NCBI RefSeq assembly: GCF_030581075.1
Contig: NZ_JAUQSW010000002.1
Location: forward strand, 1 to 64,000
Reading direction: 5' to 3'
Origin: Hymenobacter cheonanensis
GTDB taxonomy: Bacteria > Bacteroidota > Bacteroidia > Cytophagales > Hymenobacteraceae
Length of the DNA stretch: 64,000 nt
Of this stretch, positions 9,286 through 19,183 are shown in pieces. The position numbers were made by a program, and so were the translations under genes. The notes below the pieces were generated by a model. That model had not been told where the DNA came from. It saw only the letters and a program-made list of their open reading frames with translations, and searched no databases. Each line of letters opens with the position of its first letter. The stretch's first letter is position 1.

Positions 9286-10467
9286 CTACAGGGTCAGGCC
9301 CATCAGCAGGGTGGCCGCGCCGTTGGTGCGCTTGAATGACTTACCCTGCTGGTACACCTCGTTCTGGTCGATAAACTCCTTCACCTCGGCCCGCAGGATA
9401 ATGCGCGGCACGGGCAGATAGTCGAAGCCCAGCGAGTAGCCCGTGGTGCGCAGGCCGCCCGCCCGGGTGGGCGCCAGCACGCCGCTGGGGTCGTGGTAAA
9501 ACTCGGCCCGGCCCACCAGGCCCGCCCGCTCCCAGAGGCGGCGGCGCACAATGAGCGAGCCACCCTGCCACTTGTCGTAGCCGCCCCGGCCATCGAGCTT
9601 TTCCTGCCAGCCGGCGTCGAAGGCAGCGGCGATTTTCCACTTTTTACTAGGGTCGTAGGTCACGTAGAAGTTGTGGAAGTAGCGCAGCCGGATGCCCACC
9701 GAATCGGGCACGTTGCGGCCCTCGCCCACAAACGTGCTTGAGTTGAGCAGCCACTTGGGGCTGGGCCGAAACTGCACCTGCGTGCCCACGGCCTCGTTCT
9801 GGTTGCGGTCGCGGATAACCTGCCAGCCATTGATGACCAGCGCCGAAAACAGCCACTTTTTGCCCTTGTCGTAGGTGAGCTTGGCGCCCGCCTCATAGTA
9901 GGGCGAGTTGTCGGCCATAATGGAGCGCGTGAGCGTGAGGTTATCGCGCGAGTTGGGGCTTTCCAGGCCGATGTGCGAGATAAAGATGCCCGCGTCGAGC
10001 CAGAGGTTGCCGGCCACCTTCACGCCGCCCCAGGCCTCGTAGATGTTCTTGAAAATGCCCGGCTCGGCGGCGTAGTTGGCATCGGGGTAGGTGCCGGTTT
10101 GGATGGCGAAGGTGCCCCGCACGCGCTGGCCGGTATAGCGCGCCCCTAGCAGGGCCAGGTTCACGGCAATCTGGTTGTGCAGGTTTTCGGAGTAGATGAA
10201 GCCCGGCCGGGTGAGGCTGGCGGGGTTGTTGAAATCGTAGCCGTAGTACACGCCCACGTAGCCAAAAAATTCGGGCTTGAGGTTTTCGCGCGCCGTATCG
10301 GCGGCGGCCGCGGCCGTGGGGGCGGCCCCCGTGGTAGCGGGCGCGGCGGCCGGTGCCGTAGTGGTGGTAGCGGTGGGTGCGGGCGGCGCAGCCTGGGCGC
10401 AAGCCCGGCCCGGCAGCACGCTGGCCGCCAGCACGGCGGCCGGCAGCAAGCAGGTAAAGAAACGCAT
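9286..10467 (-). CDS. Outer-membrane beta-barrel porin, BBP2/OmpL-like (second copy)
   Basis: 393 residues with a signal peptide (ends near GRACAQA), a 30-residue Ala/Pro/Thr-rich linker and a barrel typical of the putative beta-barrel porin-2 group: KPEFFGYVGVYYGYDFNNPA, then FISHIGLESPNSRDNLTLTR, and a C-terminal strand ending in Leu. It shares order and motifs (YIGLES-type segment, NGWQ, DYENR/EVYQ-like end) with the porin encoded just upstream, so the two are paralogues. The 77-bp gap suggests one transcript. Outer-membrane diffusion of small solutes is inferred. Confidence 0.8.
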   Translation of the reverse strand: MRFFTCLLPAAVLAASVLPGRACAQAAPPAPTATTTTAPAAAPATTGAAPTAAAAADTARENLKPEFFGYVGVYYGYDFNNPASLTRPGFIYSENLHNQIAVNLALLGARYTGQRVRGTFAIQTGTYPDANYAAEPGIFKNIYEAWGGVKVAGNLWLDAGIFISHIGLESPNSRDNLTLTRSIMADNSPYYEAGAKLTYDKGKKWLFSALVINGWQVIRDRNQNEAVGTQVQFRPSPKWLLNSSTFVGEGRNVPDSVGIRLRYFHNFYVTYDPSKKWKIAAAFDAGWQEKLDGRGGYDKWQGGSLIVRRRLWERAGLVGRAEFYHDPSGVLAPTRAGGLRTTGYSLGFDYLPVPRIILRAEVKEFIDQNEVYQQGKSFKRTNGAATLLMGLTL

Positions 10468-10544
10468 AGGCTCGGGGCAGTTAGGGGGGTCGAAGCCGGG
10501 CTGGGGCCAGGCCGGCCGGTTTTATCGGCGAAGCCTGCCAAAAA

Positions 10545-11987
10545 TTACAGCCGGAAATTAACCGCGAAGATGAGCCGGTTTTCATAGTCGCGCAGGTCGG
10601 GCACGTAGCCGGCGGGCAGCGGCTGGTCGGCGTAGCCGCTGGGCGAGGTGGTGCCGCCGGGCCCGGCAAAGTAGGGCACGTTGGCCGAGCGGTGCAGGTA
10701 CTCCAGGCGAAACGTGACGTAGTCGCTGGGCATCACGTCGAAGGTGACGGTGGCTTCCTTGGCCGTGAGCCGGCTGGCGTCGGTATCGGTGAAGCCGACC
10801 ACCGAGGGAGTGAAGCTGAGGTAGCGCGAAGGGTTTTTGACAAAGCCGACGCGGGTGGTAACCGCTAGCTTGTTTTTGGCAAACCACAGCCGGTGGGCCA
10901 ATGAGCTGCCCACCATATAGTTATTTTTGGCCTGCACGGCGTGGCCGCCGGCGTCGGTGCCGCTCTGGAAGCCGTAGTGCGTGTTCAGGCTGAACGCCGC
11001 CTGCGTGATGCCGCGCAGCGGGCCCTTCTTATCCTTGTGGTAGTAGCGCGCCACCACCGAGTTGTCGTGGTGAAAGCGGGTGATATTGGGGTAGGCCGCC
11101 CGGCCGATGGCTAGCGAATCGAGGCCCGGCCGCGTATCGTTGCCGACGTAAAAATTGGCCACCAGCTGCACGTTCTCGCTCGGCCGGAAGTAGTTGGAGT
11201 TGCCCAGCGCGGGGCGCTTGTTGTAGGTGTTGTAGGTCTGCCAGCCGTTCATCACCCACAGCTCGGTTTTAAACTTCCGGCTAGGGTAAAACTGCGCCCG
11301 CGCCCCCTGAAAGTAGAAGGGCGTGAAATCGCAGACCAGCGAGCGCTGGTAGCTCCAGTTTTCCTGGGTCACGTAGCTTTCCAGGCCAATGTAGCTCATA
11401 AAAATACCCAGCTCCAGGTTCAGGCCGTAGGCCACGTTGAAGTGGTAGCCGGCCGCCGCCTCGCGGATGTACTTGAGGTTATTGCCCGTGATGCCCGTGC
11501 CCACGTTTGTGCCGTTGGCCCCGATGGTGGTGCCCGTGTTGCGCCCGCGCAGCACCGAGGCGTCGGTTTCCTGCACCACGTTCAGCATCGAGCCGGTTTG
11601 CAGCCACAGCCGGCCGATGATGTTCTTGTAGTTTGACTCGATGCCGATGCTGGCCAGCGCCAGCGAAAACTCCTGGGCGCGGCCCGTCACGGCCGAAATC
11701 GTCTGGGTATGGTCGAGGGGCCGGGCAAAGTTGTAGTTGTAGTAGCCGTCGAGCAGCGCGGTGGCCGTGAGCACGGTCTCGCCCGCCTTGTCCTGAAATT
11801 GCAGCGGGAAATACTGCTGGCGGTTCTGGCCGTTTACCCAACTCAGGTCCATGCCCGCAAAAGGCACGTTGGCGGTAGCCGTGTCGGCGGGCGCGGGGCG
11901 TTGAGCAGTGGTGGTTTCGGTGGTCTGCGCCAGGGCAGCCAGGCTGGTTAGCACGACGCTCAGCGTCAGCAAAAGTTTTTTTCTCAT
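10545..11987 (-). CDS. Outer-membrane beta-barrel porin, BBP2/OmpL-like (first copy)
   Basis: 480 residues: signal peptide MRKKLLLTLSVVLTSLAALA, then a barrel with YYNYNFARP, FMSYIGLESYVTQENWSYQR and VMNGWQTYN, ending YENRLIFAVNFRL, a usual outer-membrane insertion strand. The YIGLES segment is shared with the downstream paralogue. A -24/-12 type promoter lies 41-58 bp upstream and a sigma-54-dependent regulator gene is the next one upstream, so nitrogen- or solute-linked control of this porin pair is a reasonable inference. Substrate unknown. Confidence 0.82.
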   Translation of the reverse strand: MRKKLLLTLSVVLTSLAALAQTTETTTAQRPAPADTATANVPFAGMDLSWVNGQNRQQYFPLQFQDKAGETVLTATALLDGYYNYNFARPLDHTQTISAVTGRAQEFSLALASIGIESNYKNIIGRLWLQTGSMLNVVQETDASVLRGRNTGTTIGANGTNVGTGITGNNLKYIREAAAGYHFNVAYGLNLELGIFMSYIGLESYVTQENWSYQRSLVCDFTPFYFQGARAQFYPSRKFKTELWVMNGWQTYNTYNKRPALGNSNYFRPSENVQLVANFYVGNDTRPGLDSLAIGRAAYPNITRFHHDNSVVARYYHKDKKGPLRGITQAAFSLNTHYGFQSGTDAGGHAVQAKNNYMVGSSLAHRLWFAKNKLAVTTRVGFVKNPSRYLSFTPSVVGFTDTDASRLTAKEATVTFDVMPSDYVTFRLEYLHRSANVPYFAGPGGTTSPSGYADQPLPAGYVPDLRDYENRLIFAVNFRL

Positions 11988-12027
11988 AAAAAGCAGCCGC
12001 GCCGGCTAGCGGGCGGGCCACTGCCGG

Positions 12028-12045
12028 TGGCAAGCCTGGGGCCAG
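12028..12045 (-). promoter_or_regulatory. Candidate sigma-54 (-24/-12) promoter of the porin pair
   Basis: Minus-strand CTGGCCCCAGGCTTGCCA has GG and GC separated by exactly 10 bases, with TGGC at -24 and TTGC at -12 (consensus TGGCAC, N5, TTGC). The start would be near 12018, giving a leader of about 30 bases to ATG 11987. The neighbouring gene codes for an activator with the GAFTGA loop needed to contact sigma-54. Confidence 0.65.
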
Positions 12046-12125
12046 AGGGCGGCCGGCTGCCCTCACCATGCTAACAATCTGACTACTTGCTAGCTAACTA
12101 CCCGCCGCCCTGGCACCGGCCAGTA

Positions 12126-12174
12126 GCAAAACGCACCGGGGCCTAGCAAAACGCTAGCGGCCGGTGCGTTTTGC
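12126..12174 (-). terminator. Long hairpin after the sigma-54 regulator gene
   Basis: A perfect 14-bp inverted repeat (GCAAAACGCACCGG and CCGGTGCGTTTTGC) with a 21-base loop, starting 10 bp past the stop of the regulator gene on the minus strand. There is no long T-run, so it is either a terminator or an RNA-stabilising hairpin. Confidence 0.6.
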
Positions 12175-12183
12175 CAGGCCGCG

Positions 12184-13581
<1,398 letters not shown>

Positions 13582-13948
13582 GGCTTGTAGGAGCCGCGTA
13601 AAAAGCGAAAGCTAGCCCCCGGCGGCGGCTTTTGGGGCCGGGCGGCGGGCCGGCCACCCCGCCCGGCGAGGGTAAACGCCCGTAAGGCGCTGCCCTATAC
13701 GCCCCTTGGCTACCCAGGCAGGGCGCGCAGGCAACGGCGGCTACCTGCCGGGCCACTTCGCATTACCGCACACGGCGTAGGCGGGCGCGGGAGGGCGAAG
13801 CCTCGCCCCGCAGGGCCTGAAGCAGTGCGGGCGGCACTGGCTTTGGCGGGCAGCCCGGCTGAAGGAAGCCGGGCGCCCCTTACCGGGTAATAGCTTGATT
13901 TTATAGTAGCTACGCACGCAATTCGGTCGAATTTAGTAGCTTTCGCCC
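13582..13948. other. Intergenic region between divergent regulators
   Basis: 367 bp with no credible gene. It holds a hairpin (GCCCGGCT and AGCCGGGC, around 13851-13880) and, just before the kinase ATG, TAGCTTTC (a one-base variant of the -7 box). Promoters for both divergent genes should lie here; I see no -24/-12 match. Confidence 0.5.
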
Positions 13949-15913
13949 ATGCACGCCGTATTCGCTAAACGTCTGCTTTGCGCCGCCCTACTGTTGGGGT
14001 TATTACCGCTGCGCGGCACGGCCCAGCTGCCGGCTACCGACCAGCGCGCCAGCCTGCGCGCCCGGCTGCGCACCCAGCCCGCCGACACCAACCGCGTGCT
14101 GCTGCTCATCGAGCTAGGGCAGCAGTACGAGGCCAGCCAGCCCGATTCGGCCAAGGCGCTCTACCAGCGGGCGGGTCGCCTCAGCGAGCAGCTGCACTAC
14201 CCGCGGGGCGTGGTAAAATACATTGCCAACTACACCGGCATTCTGAATACGGAGGGCCGGTTTGCCGAGTCGGAGCGCCTTAACCAGCAAGGCATTGCGC
14301 TGAGCGTGCGGCACCATTTTCGGCGCTACCGGGCCGTGTCGTACGGCAACCTGGCCAACGTGTACCTGCGGCAAGAGAAGTACCCGCTGGCCATCGCGAC
14401 TCAGCTTAAAGCCCTACCGGCTTTCGAGGCCATTCACGACACCGCCTCGCTGGCCCTGCTCACCAACAGCCTGAGTGTGTGCTACCAGTACCTGCACCAG
14501 GATGCCGATGCCCTGCGCTACGGCCAGCAGGCGCTGGCCCTGGCCCGGCCCCTGCACAACGACATGCTAGTGGCCATGATTAGCAACAGCATCGGCAACG
14601 CTTACAAAGGCCTGGGCCGGCTCCCCGAAGCCACCCAAGCCCTGCGGCGCAGCTACGCACTGGGCCGGCGCCTGCACTACGTGGAGGCGCAGAAAAGCGC
14701 CGCCATCAACCTGGCCGATATCGACGTGCAACGGGGCCAGCCGGCGCTAGCCCTACCCCTCTACCAAACGGCCGTGCAGCTCGCCGATTCGCTCCACGAC
14801 GTGGAAGGGCTAGCCGATGCCTGGAAGGGCCTGGGCCGGGCCTACTTCGAACTGCGGCAATTGGGGCCAGCCCAGCAGTACGGGCGCCAAGCCTTGGCTT
14901 CGGCGCAGCAGCACGGGGCCAACAAGGTGGTGCTCGACTGCTACGACCTGCTGGCCGATATTGCCGTGGCGCAAGGCCAGCTGGCCGCCAGCCGCCAGCT
15001 GCGCTACCGGGCCGATGCGTTGGGCGACAGCCTGTTGAACACCGCCGTGGTGCGCAGCGCCCAGGAGGTAGAAGCCCGCTACCGCGTGCAGCAGCAGCGC
15101 GCCGTGGTGGCCCAGCAGCAGCGCGCCCTGGCCCAGCAGCGCCACTGGCTATTGGCGGCCGGGGTGGGGGTAGGGCTGCTCGGGCTGCTGCTTTTCACTA
15201 CCTACCGCTACTTCCGGCAGCGCCAAAAGCTTGATGCCCAGCGCCTGCAAACCCTGCACGCCGAGGCCGAAACCCAGCGCCTGCAAGCCCTGCTCGACGG
15301 TCAGGCCCAGGAGCGGCAGCGCATCAGCCAGGAGATGCACGACGACCTCGGCGCGGGCCTCACCGGCATCCTGTACCTGAGCCATGCCTTGCAGGGGCCG
15401 CCCGCCCAGGCCGGTCCGGCGGCGGCGCGCATCGGGGAGGCGGCTAGCCAGCTGTCGGCCAAAATGAACGAGGTTATCTGGACCCTGAACGACGCGCACG
15501 ATACCCTGGAATCATTGGTGCAGTACCTGCGCCTGCAAATGGCCGAGCTGCTCGACAATGCTGGCCTCGACTATGCGTTTGAAATCGACGACGACCTGCC
15601 TGCCGCGCGCGTGCCCAAAGAGCTGCGCCGCAACGTGTACCTGGTAGTGCGCGAGGCCGTGCACAACGCCATCAAGCACGCGGACTGCCAATGCGTAACC
15701 ATCAGCATGCACGTGCGCGACGGGGCTTTGCAAGTGTGCGTGCGCGACGATGGCCGGGGCCTGCCCGTGGGCGAGGCGGGTCCGGCAGCTAGGCCCTTCG
15801 GCAATGGCCTGGCCAATATGCGCCAGCGCATAGCCCAGCTTAGTGGCCAGCTGCGCTTCGAAACGGCCGGGGAGGGCACCTGCGTGTGCCTCTCGGTGCC
15901 GCTGGCGGTATAA
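13949..15913 (+). CDS. TPR-containing membrane sensor histidine kinase (HisKA_3 type)
   Basis: 654 residues. Signal peptide (about 1-25, ends GTAQ), a periplasmic array of TPR-like helices (about 50-365), a coiled region (370-398), one membrane helix (399-418), a second coiled linker, then the LuxR-partner dimerisation domain with phospho-acceptor His464 in QEMHDDLGAG, and an HATPase domain with N-box REAVHNAIKHA and G-boxes DDGRGLP and GNGLANM. It should sense a periplasmic or protein signal and phosphorylate the regulator encoded 46 bp downstream. This TPR-kinase layout is common in Bacteroidota. Confidence 0.92.
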   Translation: MHAVFAKRLLCAALLLGLLPLRGTAQLPATDQRASLRARLRTQPADTNRVLLLIELGQQYEASQPDSAKALYQRAGRLSEQLHYPRGVVKYIANYTGILNTEGRFAESERLNQQGIALSVRHHFRRYRAVSYGNLANVYLRQEKYPLAIATQLKALPAFEAIHDTASLALLTNSLSVCYQYLHQDADALRYGQQALALARPLHNDMLVAMISNSIGNAYKGLGRLPEATQALRRSYALGRRLHYVEAQKSAAINLADIDVQRGQPALALPLYQTAVQLADSLHDVEGLADAWKGLGRAYFELRQLGPAQQYGRQALASAQQHGANKVVLDCYDLLADIAVAQGQLAASRQLRYRADALGDSLLNTAVVRSAQEVEARYRVQQQRAVVAQQQRALAQQRHWLLAAGVGVGLLGLLLFTTYRYFRQRQKLDAQRLQTLHAEAETQRLQALLDGQAQERQRISQEMHDDLGAGLTGILYLSHALQGPPAQAGPAAARIGEAASQLSAKMNEVIWTLNDAHDTLESLVQYLRLQMAELLDNAGLDYAFEIDDDLPAARVPKELRRNVYLVVREAVHNAIKHADCQCVTISMHVRDGALQVCVRDDGRGLPVGEAGPAARPFGNGLANMRQRIAQLSGQLRFETAGEGTCVCLSVPLAV

Positions 15914-15959
15914 CGTTTGTGCTATTGCCGCGCTCACCTAAACCCCTCAACTTCACGGC

Positions 15960-16592
15960 ATGGAAAAAACCCGCATCAGTGTGGTGGAGGACTTGCCCGA
16001 AGTCCGGGAGGGCCTGCGGTTCTTGCTCAATCAAACCACCGAGTTCACTTGCCTGGCTGCCTACGCTTCGGCCGAGGAGGCGCTGGCCAACCTGCGCCCC
16101 GACCGCCTACCCGAGCTGGTTATCATGGACATCAGCCTGCCCGGCTTGAGCGGTATTGAGTGCATTCGGCAGGCCAAGCGGCGCTTTCCGGCACTCGAAT
16201 TCGTGGTTTTTACCGTGTTTGAGGACAGTGACCAGGTGTTTGCGGCCCTGGCGGCGGGGGCCAGCGGCTACCTGCTCAAGCGCACGCCGCCCCACAAGCT
16301 GGTCGATGCCCTGGTGGAGCTGCGCGACGGCGGCTCGCCCATGAGCGCTAGCATTGCCCGCAAGCTAGTGGCCACTTTCCAGCCCGCGCCTGTGCCGGCC
16401 GAAATGCCCGGCGAGCTTTCGCCCCGCGAGCACGACGTGCTGGCCGCCCTCGCCAAAGGCTTGCTGTACAAGGAGATTGCTGGTAAGCTGGGCATTAGCG
16501 TGCACACCGTGCGCCAGCACATTCACCGCATCTACCAGAAGCTGCACGTGCAAAATCGTACCGAAGCCCTCAACAAATTCTTCGACCGCTAG
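15960..16592 (+). CDS. LuxR-family (NarL/FixJ) response regulator
   Basis: 210 residues. Receiver domain with acidic pair ED (10-11), phospho-acceptor Asp57 in LVIMDISLPG, a switch threonine (TVFED) and Lys107 in YLLKRT; C-terminal LuxR HTH (about 148-205) with LSPREHDVLAALAKGLLYKE and a recognition helix at VHTVRQHIHRIYQKL. It follows the histidine kinase gene by 46 bp on the same strand, so they form a two-component pair. Targets are unknown; the two exported proteins downstream are candidates by position only. Confidence 0.93.
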   Translation: MEKTRISVVEDLPEVREGLRFLLNQTTEFTCLAAYASAEEALANLRPDRLPELVIMDISLPGLSGIECIRQAKRRFPALEFVVFTVFEDSDQVFAALAAGASGYLLKRTPPHKLVDALVELRDGGSPMSASIARKLVATFQPAPVPAEMPGELSPREHDVLAALAKGLLYKEIAGKLGISVHTVRQHIHRIYQKLHVQNRTEALNKFFDR

Positions 16593-16640
16593 GCCCTACC
16601 CCCCACGTTTGTTCTATTGACAGCCCCAGGGGCAAAAGGC

Positions 16641-16648
16641 TAGGTTTG
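16641..16648 (+). promoter_or_regulatory. -7 box before exported protein gene
   Basis: TAGGTTTG with TTG at 16617-16619 (21-base spacer, two longer than ideal), 22 bp before ATG 16671. It suggests the exported protein is transcribed separately from the two-component pair. Confidence 0.5.
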
Positions 16649-16670
16649 CAGCGTACTCAACTCGTTCGCT

Positions 16671-17267
16671 ATGAAGCTGCTGCCTACCTCCGTTGGCTCT
16701 CTTTATTCGCTGCTGCGGCCAGTGGCCCACGCCGGGCTACTGCTAACCGCGCTGCTGGGGCTAGCGGCCAGCCGGCCAGTGCCTGTTTACAAAGGCGACC
16801 CGGCCACCAAGGTGGATTTTACCTTTTCAGGGGCCGGGCACCAGAACGAGCAAGTGCACCTGCGCGACACGTATGCTGACGTGCCCGCGCCCCACGCCCG
16901 CTTCTACCGCAGCGGGGCGGTGCTGGGCCTGCCGGGGCCAGTGGTGGAGCTGCGTACCGAGAAACAAGGACCGAAGCTCTGGAACATGAAGCTGTTGCTG
17001 GATGGCACCCCGGAGTCGGCCAGCCTGCGCATCACTAGCCCCGAGCCGGCCTTGGTGTACAATGGCGGCGAGCCGGGGCAGCAGTCGTTTTTTGGGCAAT
17101 TAATGCTGCCGCCGCTCAAGCGAGGCACGCTCAGCGCGCACTTTTTACCCGCGACCAAGGGCCGCCTGCGCGGCACGTTTGCCGGCACCCTGCTAACTGA
17201 TAAGGGCGAAGAAGTGACCGTGCGCAACGGCAGCTTCGACCTGCCGCGCCTGCCCGACCTCAACTAG
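16671..17267 (+). CDS. Exported protein of unknown function
   Basis: 198 residues. A long N-terminal region with a hydrophobic core (GLLLTALLGLAAS, about 23-35) suggests a signal peptide or anchor. The rest is beta-rich and polar with no catalytic motif (for example FYRSGAVLGLPGPVVELRTE, then LRGTFAGTLLTDKGEEVTVR), like small periplasmic beta-sandwich proteins. I do not recognise the family. It lies between the two-component pair and an OmpA-like gene, all on the plus strand. Confidence 0.7.
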   Translation: MKLLPTSVGSLYSLLRPVAHAGLLLTALLGLAASRPVPVYKGDPATKVDFTFSGAGHQNEQVHLRDTYADVPAPHARFYRSGAVLGLPGPVVELRTEKQGPKLWNMKLLLDGTPESASLRITSPEPALVYNGGEPGQQSFFGQLMLPPLKRGTLSAHFLPATKGRLRGTFAGTLLTDKGEEVTVRNGSFDLPRLPDLN

Positions 17268-17349
17268 GGCCGCTGTTGCTCCTGGCTTTTGCTGTCTCTT
17301 TCCAATTGACCGTCTGGCGCGGTCCTCACCCTTTATTGCCTTTTATCAG

Positions 17350-18558
17350 ATGAAAAACCAGTATGCTTTGCTGCTGGCGCTGCTGCTCGGCGCCACTACT
17401 GCCCACGCCCAGTTCAACTTGTCGGGCCTCGGCGAACGGGCTAAGAATGCGGTGAACAACCGCCTGAACCAGCGCACCGACCAGGCCATCAACAAGGCCC
17501 TAGATAAGACTGAAAACACCGCTACCTCGGCCGCTAAGGGTGCCACCGGCGCTGCTACACCCACCGCCGACAACAACGCTAGCCCCGGCGCCGACCCGGC
17601 GGGCGGCGAGCGCACCGGCACGCGCTACGACTTCGTGCCCGGTACCAAAGTGCTGTTTGAGGACCGGCTGGCGGGGGAGCCAGTGGGCGAGTTTCCGGCG
17701 CACTGGCAGTTGCAGCAGGGCAGCGCCGAGCTGGTGAGTACCTCCGGGCAGCTCGCCATTGCACTTCAGAAGGATACCCGCATCAGTCCGCTCATCAAGC
17801 AGGCCGATTACTTGCCGGCCGTGTTCACGCTGGAGATGGATGTATTCTTAGTGCCCCACCAGCACCTCGACGTGTATTTTTGGGATGAGCGCCGGCACCA
17901 TCAGCCCGTGAACGGCGACCTGGCCGCGCTGGAGATAACCGAGCGCGGCATCACGATGCCCGAGCGCCAGCTAGGGCAGGAACTACCCGAGCCCACCAGC
18001 CCCGATGGCCACTGGCACCACGTGGCGCTGGCCTTCAACCAGCGCAGCCTCAAGGGCTACCTCGACCAGAACCGCACTCTGAACGTGCCCGATGTGAACG
18101 GCCACCCCACCTCCCTCACGCTGGGTGCCCGCCCCACCTACGCCGAAACCCGGCCGCTGCTCATCCGCAACGTGCGGCTGGCCGAGGGGGGTAAGGACCT
18201 CTACGCCCGCCTGATGACGGACGGCCGCATCGTGAGCCACGACATCTTGTTTGACCCTGGCCAAGCCGTTATCAAGTCCGCCTCGCAGCCCGCTATCGAC
18301 CAGTTGGCTAGCCTCATGCAAAGCCAGCCGACCCTCCGCTTTAGCGTGGAAGGCCACACCGATAGCGACGGCGATGCCGCCGCCAACCTCCGGCTGTCGC
18401 AGGCGCGGGCCGAGGCCGTGCGCGCCGCTCTCGTCAAAAGCGGCATCGCCGCCGACCGCCTCACGGCTAAAGGCCTGGGCGAAACCCAACCGCTCGACCC
18501 CAGCAACACGCCCGCCGCCAAAGCCCAAAACCGCCGCGTCGAGTTCGTGAAGCAGTAG
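17350..18558 (+). CDS. OmpA-family protein with lectin-like middle domain
   Basis: 402 residues. Signal peptide MKNQYALLLALLLGATTAHA; a linker region (25-90) rich in Ala, Asn and Thr; a middle domain (about 95-280) resembling a laminin-G/concanavalin-like sandwich (LFEDRLAGEPVGEFPAHWQL, then GHWHHVALAFNQRSLKGYLD); and a C-terminal OmpA domain (about 295-400) with FDPGQAVIKSASQPAIDQLA, SVEGHTDSDGDA and the end NRRVEFVKQ. The OmpA domain should bind peptidoglycan from the periplasm. Role: envelope anchoring; the ligand of the middle domain is unknown. Confidence 0.85.
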   Translation: MKNQYALLLALLLGATTAHAQFNLSGLGERAKNAVNNRLNQRTDQAINKALDKTENTATSAAKGATGAATPTADNNASPGADPAGGERTGTRYDFVPGTKVLFEDRLAGEPVGEFPAHWQLQQGSAELVSTSGQLAIALQKDTRISPLIKQADYLPAVFTLEMDVFLVPHQHLDVYFWDERRHHQPVNGDLAALEITERGITMPERQLGQELPEPTSPDGHWHHVALAFNQRSLKGYLDQNRTLNVPDVNGHPTSLTLGARPTYAETRPLLIRNVRLAEGGKDLYARLMTDGRIVSHDILFDPGQAVIKSASQPAIDQLASLMQSQPTLRFSVEGHTDSDGDAAANLRLSQARAEAVRAALVKSGIAADRLTAKGLGETQPLDPSNTPAAKAQNRRVEFVKQ

Positions 18559-18685
18559 GGCACCCGGCCCGGCAATACTCGCTGGCTCTCACGCCCGGCC
18601 CTCCCCGGCCGCCGCCGGGTGTTAGGACTGGCTGCGCGCCCACGGCCAGCGGATTTACTTGTTTGCCCCACCATTTAAACCAAAA

Positions 18686-18721
18686 AATCAGCCACTTAGA
18701 CTCTCATCTAAGTGGCTGATT
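18686..18721 (-). terminator. Intrinsic terminator of tRNA-Gly
   Basis: A perfect 15-bp stem (AATCAGCCACTTAGA and its complement) with a 6-base loop; on the minus strand it is followed by a T-run, and it starts 8 bp past the 3' end of the tRNA. Confidence 0.9.
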
Positions 18722-18728
18722 ATAAGTG

Positions 18729-18801
18729 AGCGAGAAACGAGGTTCGAACTCGCGACCCTCAGCTTGGGAAGCTGATGCTCTACCAACTGAGCTACTCTCG
18801 C
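18729..18801 (-). tRNA. tRNA-Gly, anticodon CCC
   Basis: 73 bases forming a full cloverleaf on the minus strand: acceptor GCGAGAG with TTCTCGC, D-arm GCTC/GAGC, anticodon stem TCAGC/GCTGA with loop TTCCCAA (anticodon CCC, reading GGG), T-arm with GTTCGAA, discriminator T as usual for glycine. CCA is not encoded. It has its own promoter and terminator. Confidence 0.96.
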
Positions 18802-18818
18802 GGGGTAGTGTGGTAGGG

Positions 18819-18848
18819 CAAAGGTAAGGGGAGCCTGCCAAATAACAA
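18819..18848 (-). promoter_or_regulatory. tRNA-Gly promoter
   Basis: On the minus strand TTG (18848-18846), exactly 19 bases, TACCTTTG (18826-18819), 17 bp before the tRNA. The spacing and -7 sequence are the same as in the rRNA promoters. Confidence 0.9.
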
Positions 18849-18891
18849 GCTGCGGAACATGCGCGCGCCGCCAGGGGTTTAGAAGGTGCTT

Positions 18892-19134
18892 ATGGCTCGC
18901 CGACCTTCTTCCCGCACGTTTCTTTCGCCTTCGTCGCGCCGCCTGGTGGCGGGCCTGCTGATTGCTACCGGTATTTTATTGGTAATCGGGGAGTTGCTGC
19001 GCGTGTATGTGCTGTATGAGTACTGGCGGCAAGCGGGGGTAGTAGGCGCGGGCCCGGCGGCGGGTGTGCTGCTGGGCCTGGCGGCGGGCGCGGGCACCAG
19101 CTACGTGGGCTGGCGCGTGGGGCTGGGCGGCTAG
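18892..19134 (+). CDS. Small two-helix membrane protein
   Basis: 80 residues from ATG 18892, preceded by AGAAGG, one of the few ribosome-site-like sequences here; a GTG two codons upstream is an alternative. Basic N-terminus (MARRPSSRTFLSPSSRRL), first membrane helix about 18-40, second about 52-72 with Gly/Ala-rich faces. Family unknown. It starts a run of three plus-strand genes (this, GNAT enzyme, lipoprotein). Confidence 0.65.
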   Translation: MARRPSSRTFLSPSSRRLVAGLLIATGILLVIGELLRVYVLYEYWRQAGVVGAGPAAGVLLGLAAGAGTSYVGWRVGLGG

Positions 19135-19183
19135 TGGCCCCGGGCCGCGCAACTCGCCGGGCGGCTGCACCTTTGCAGGCAGT

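Noticed and set aside
10493-10510. Possible -24/-12 promoter before the second porin gene.
   Set aside because: GG-N10-GC spacing fits, but the -12 word is CGGC rather than TTGC, and the 77-bp gap suggests read-through from the first porin. Too weak to list as a promoter.
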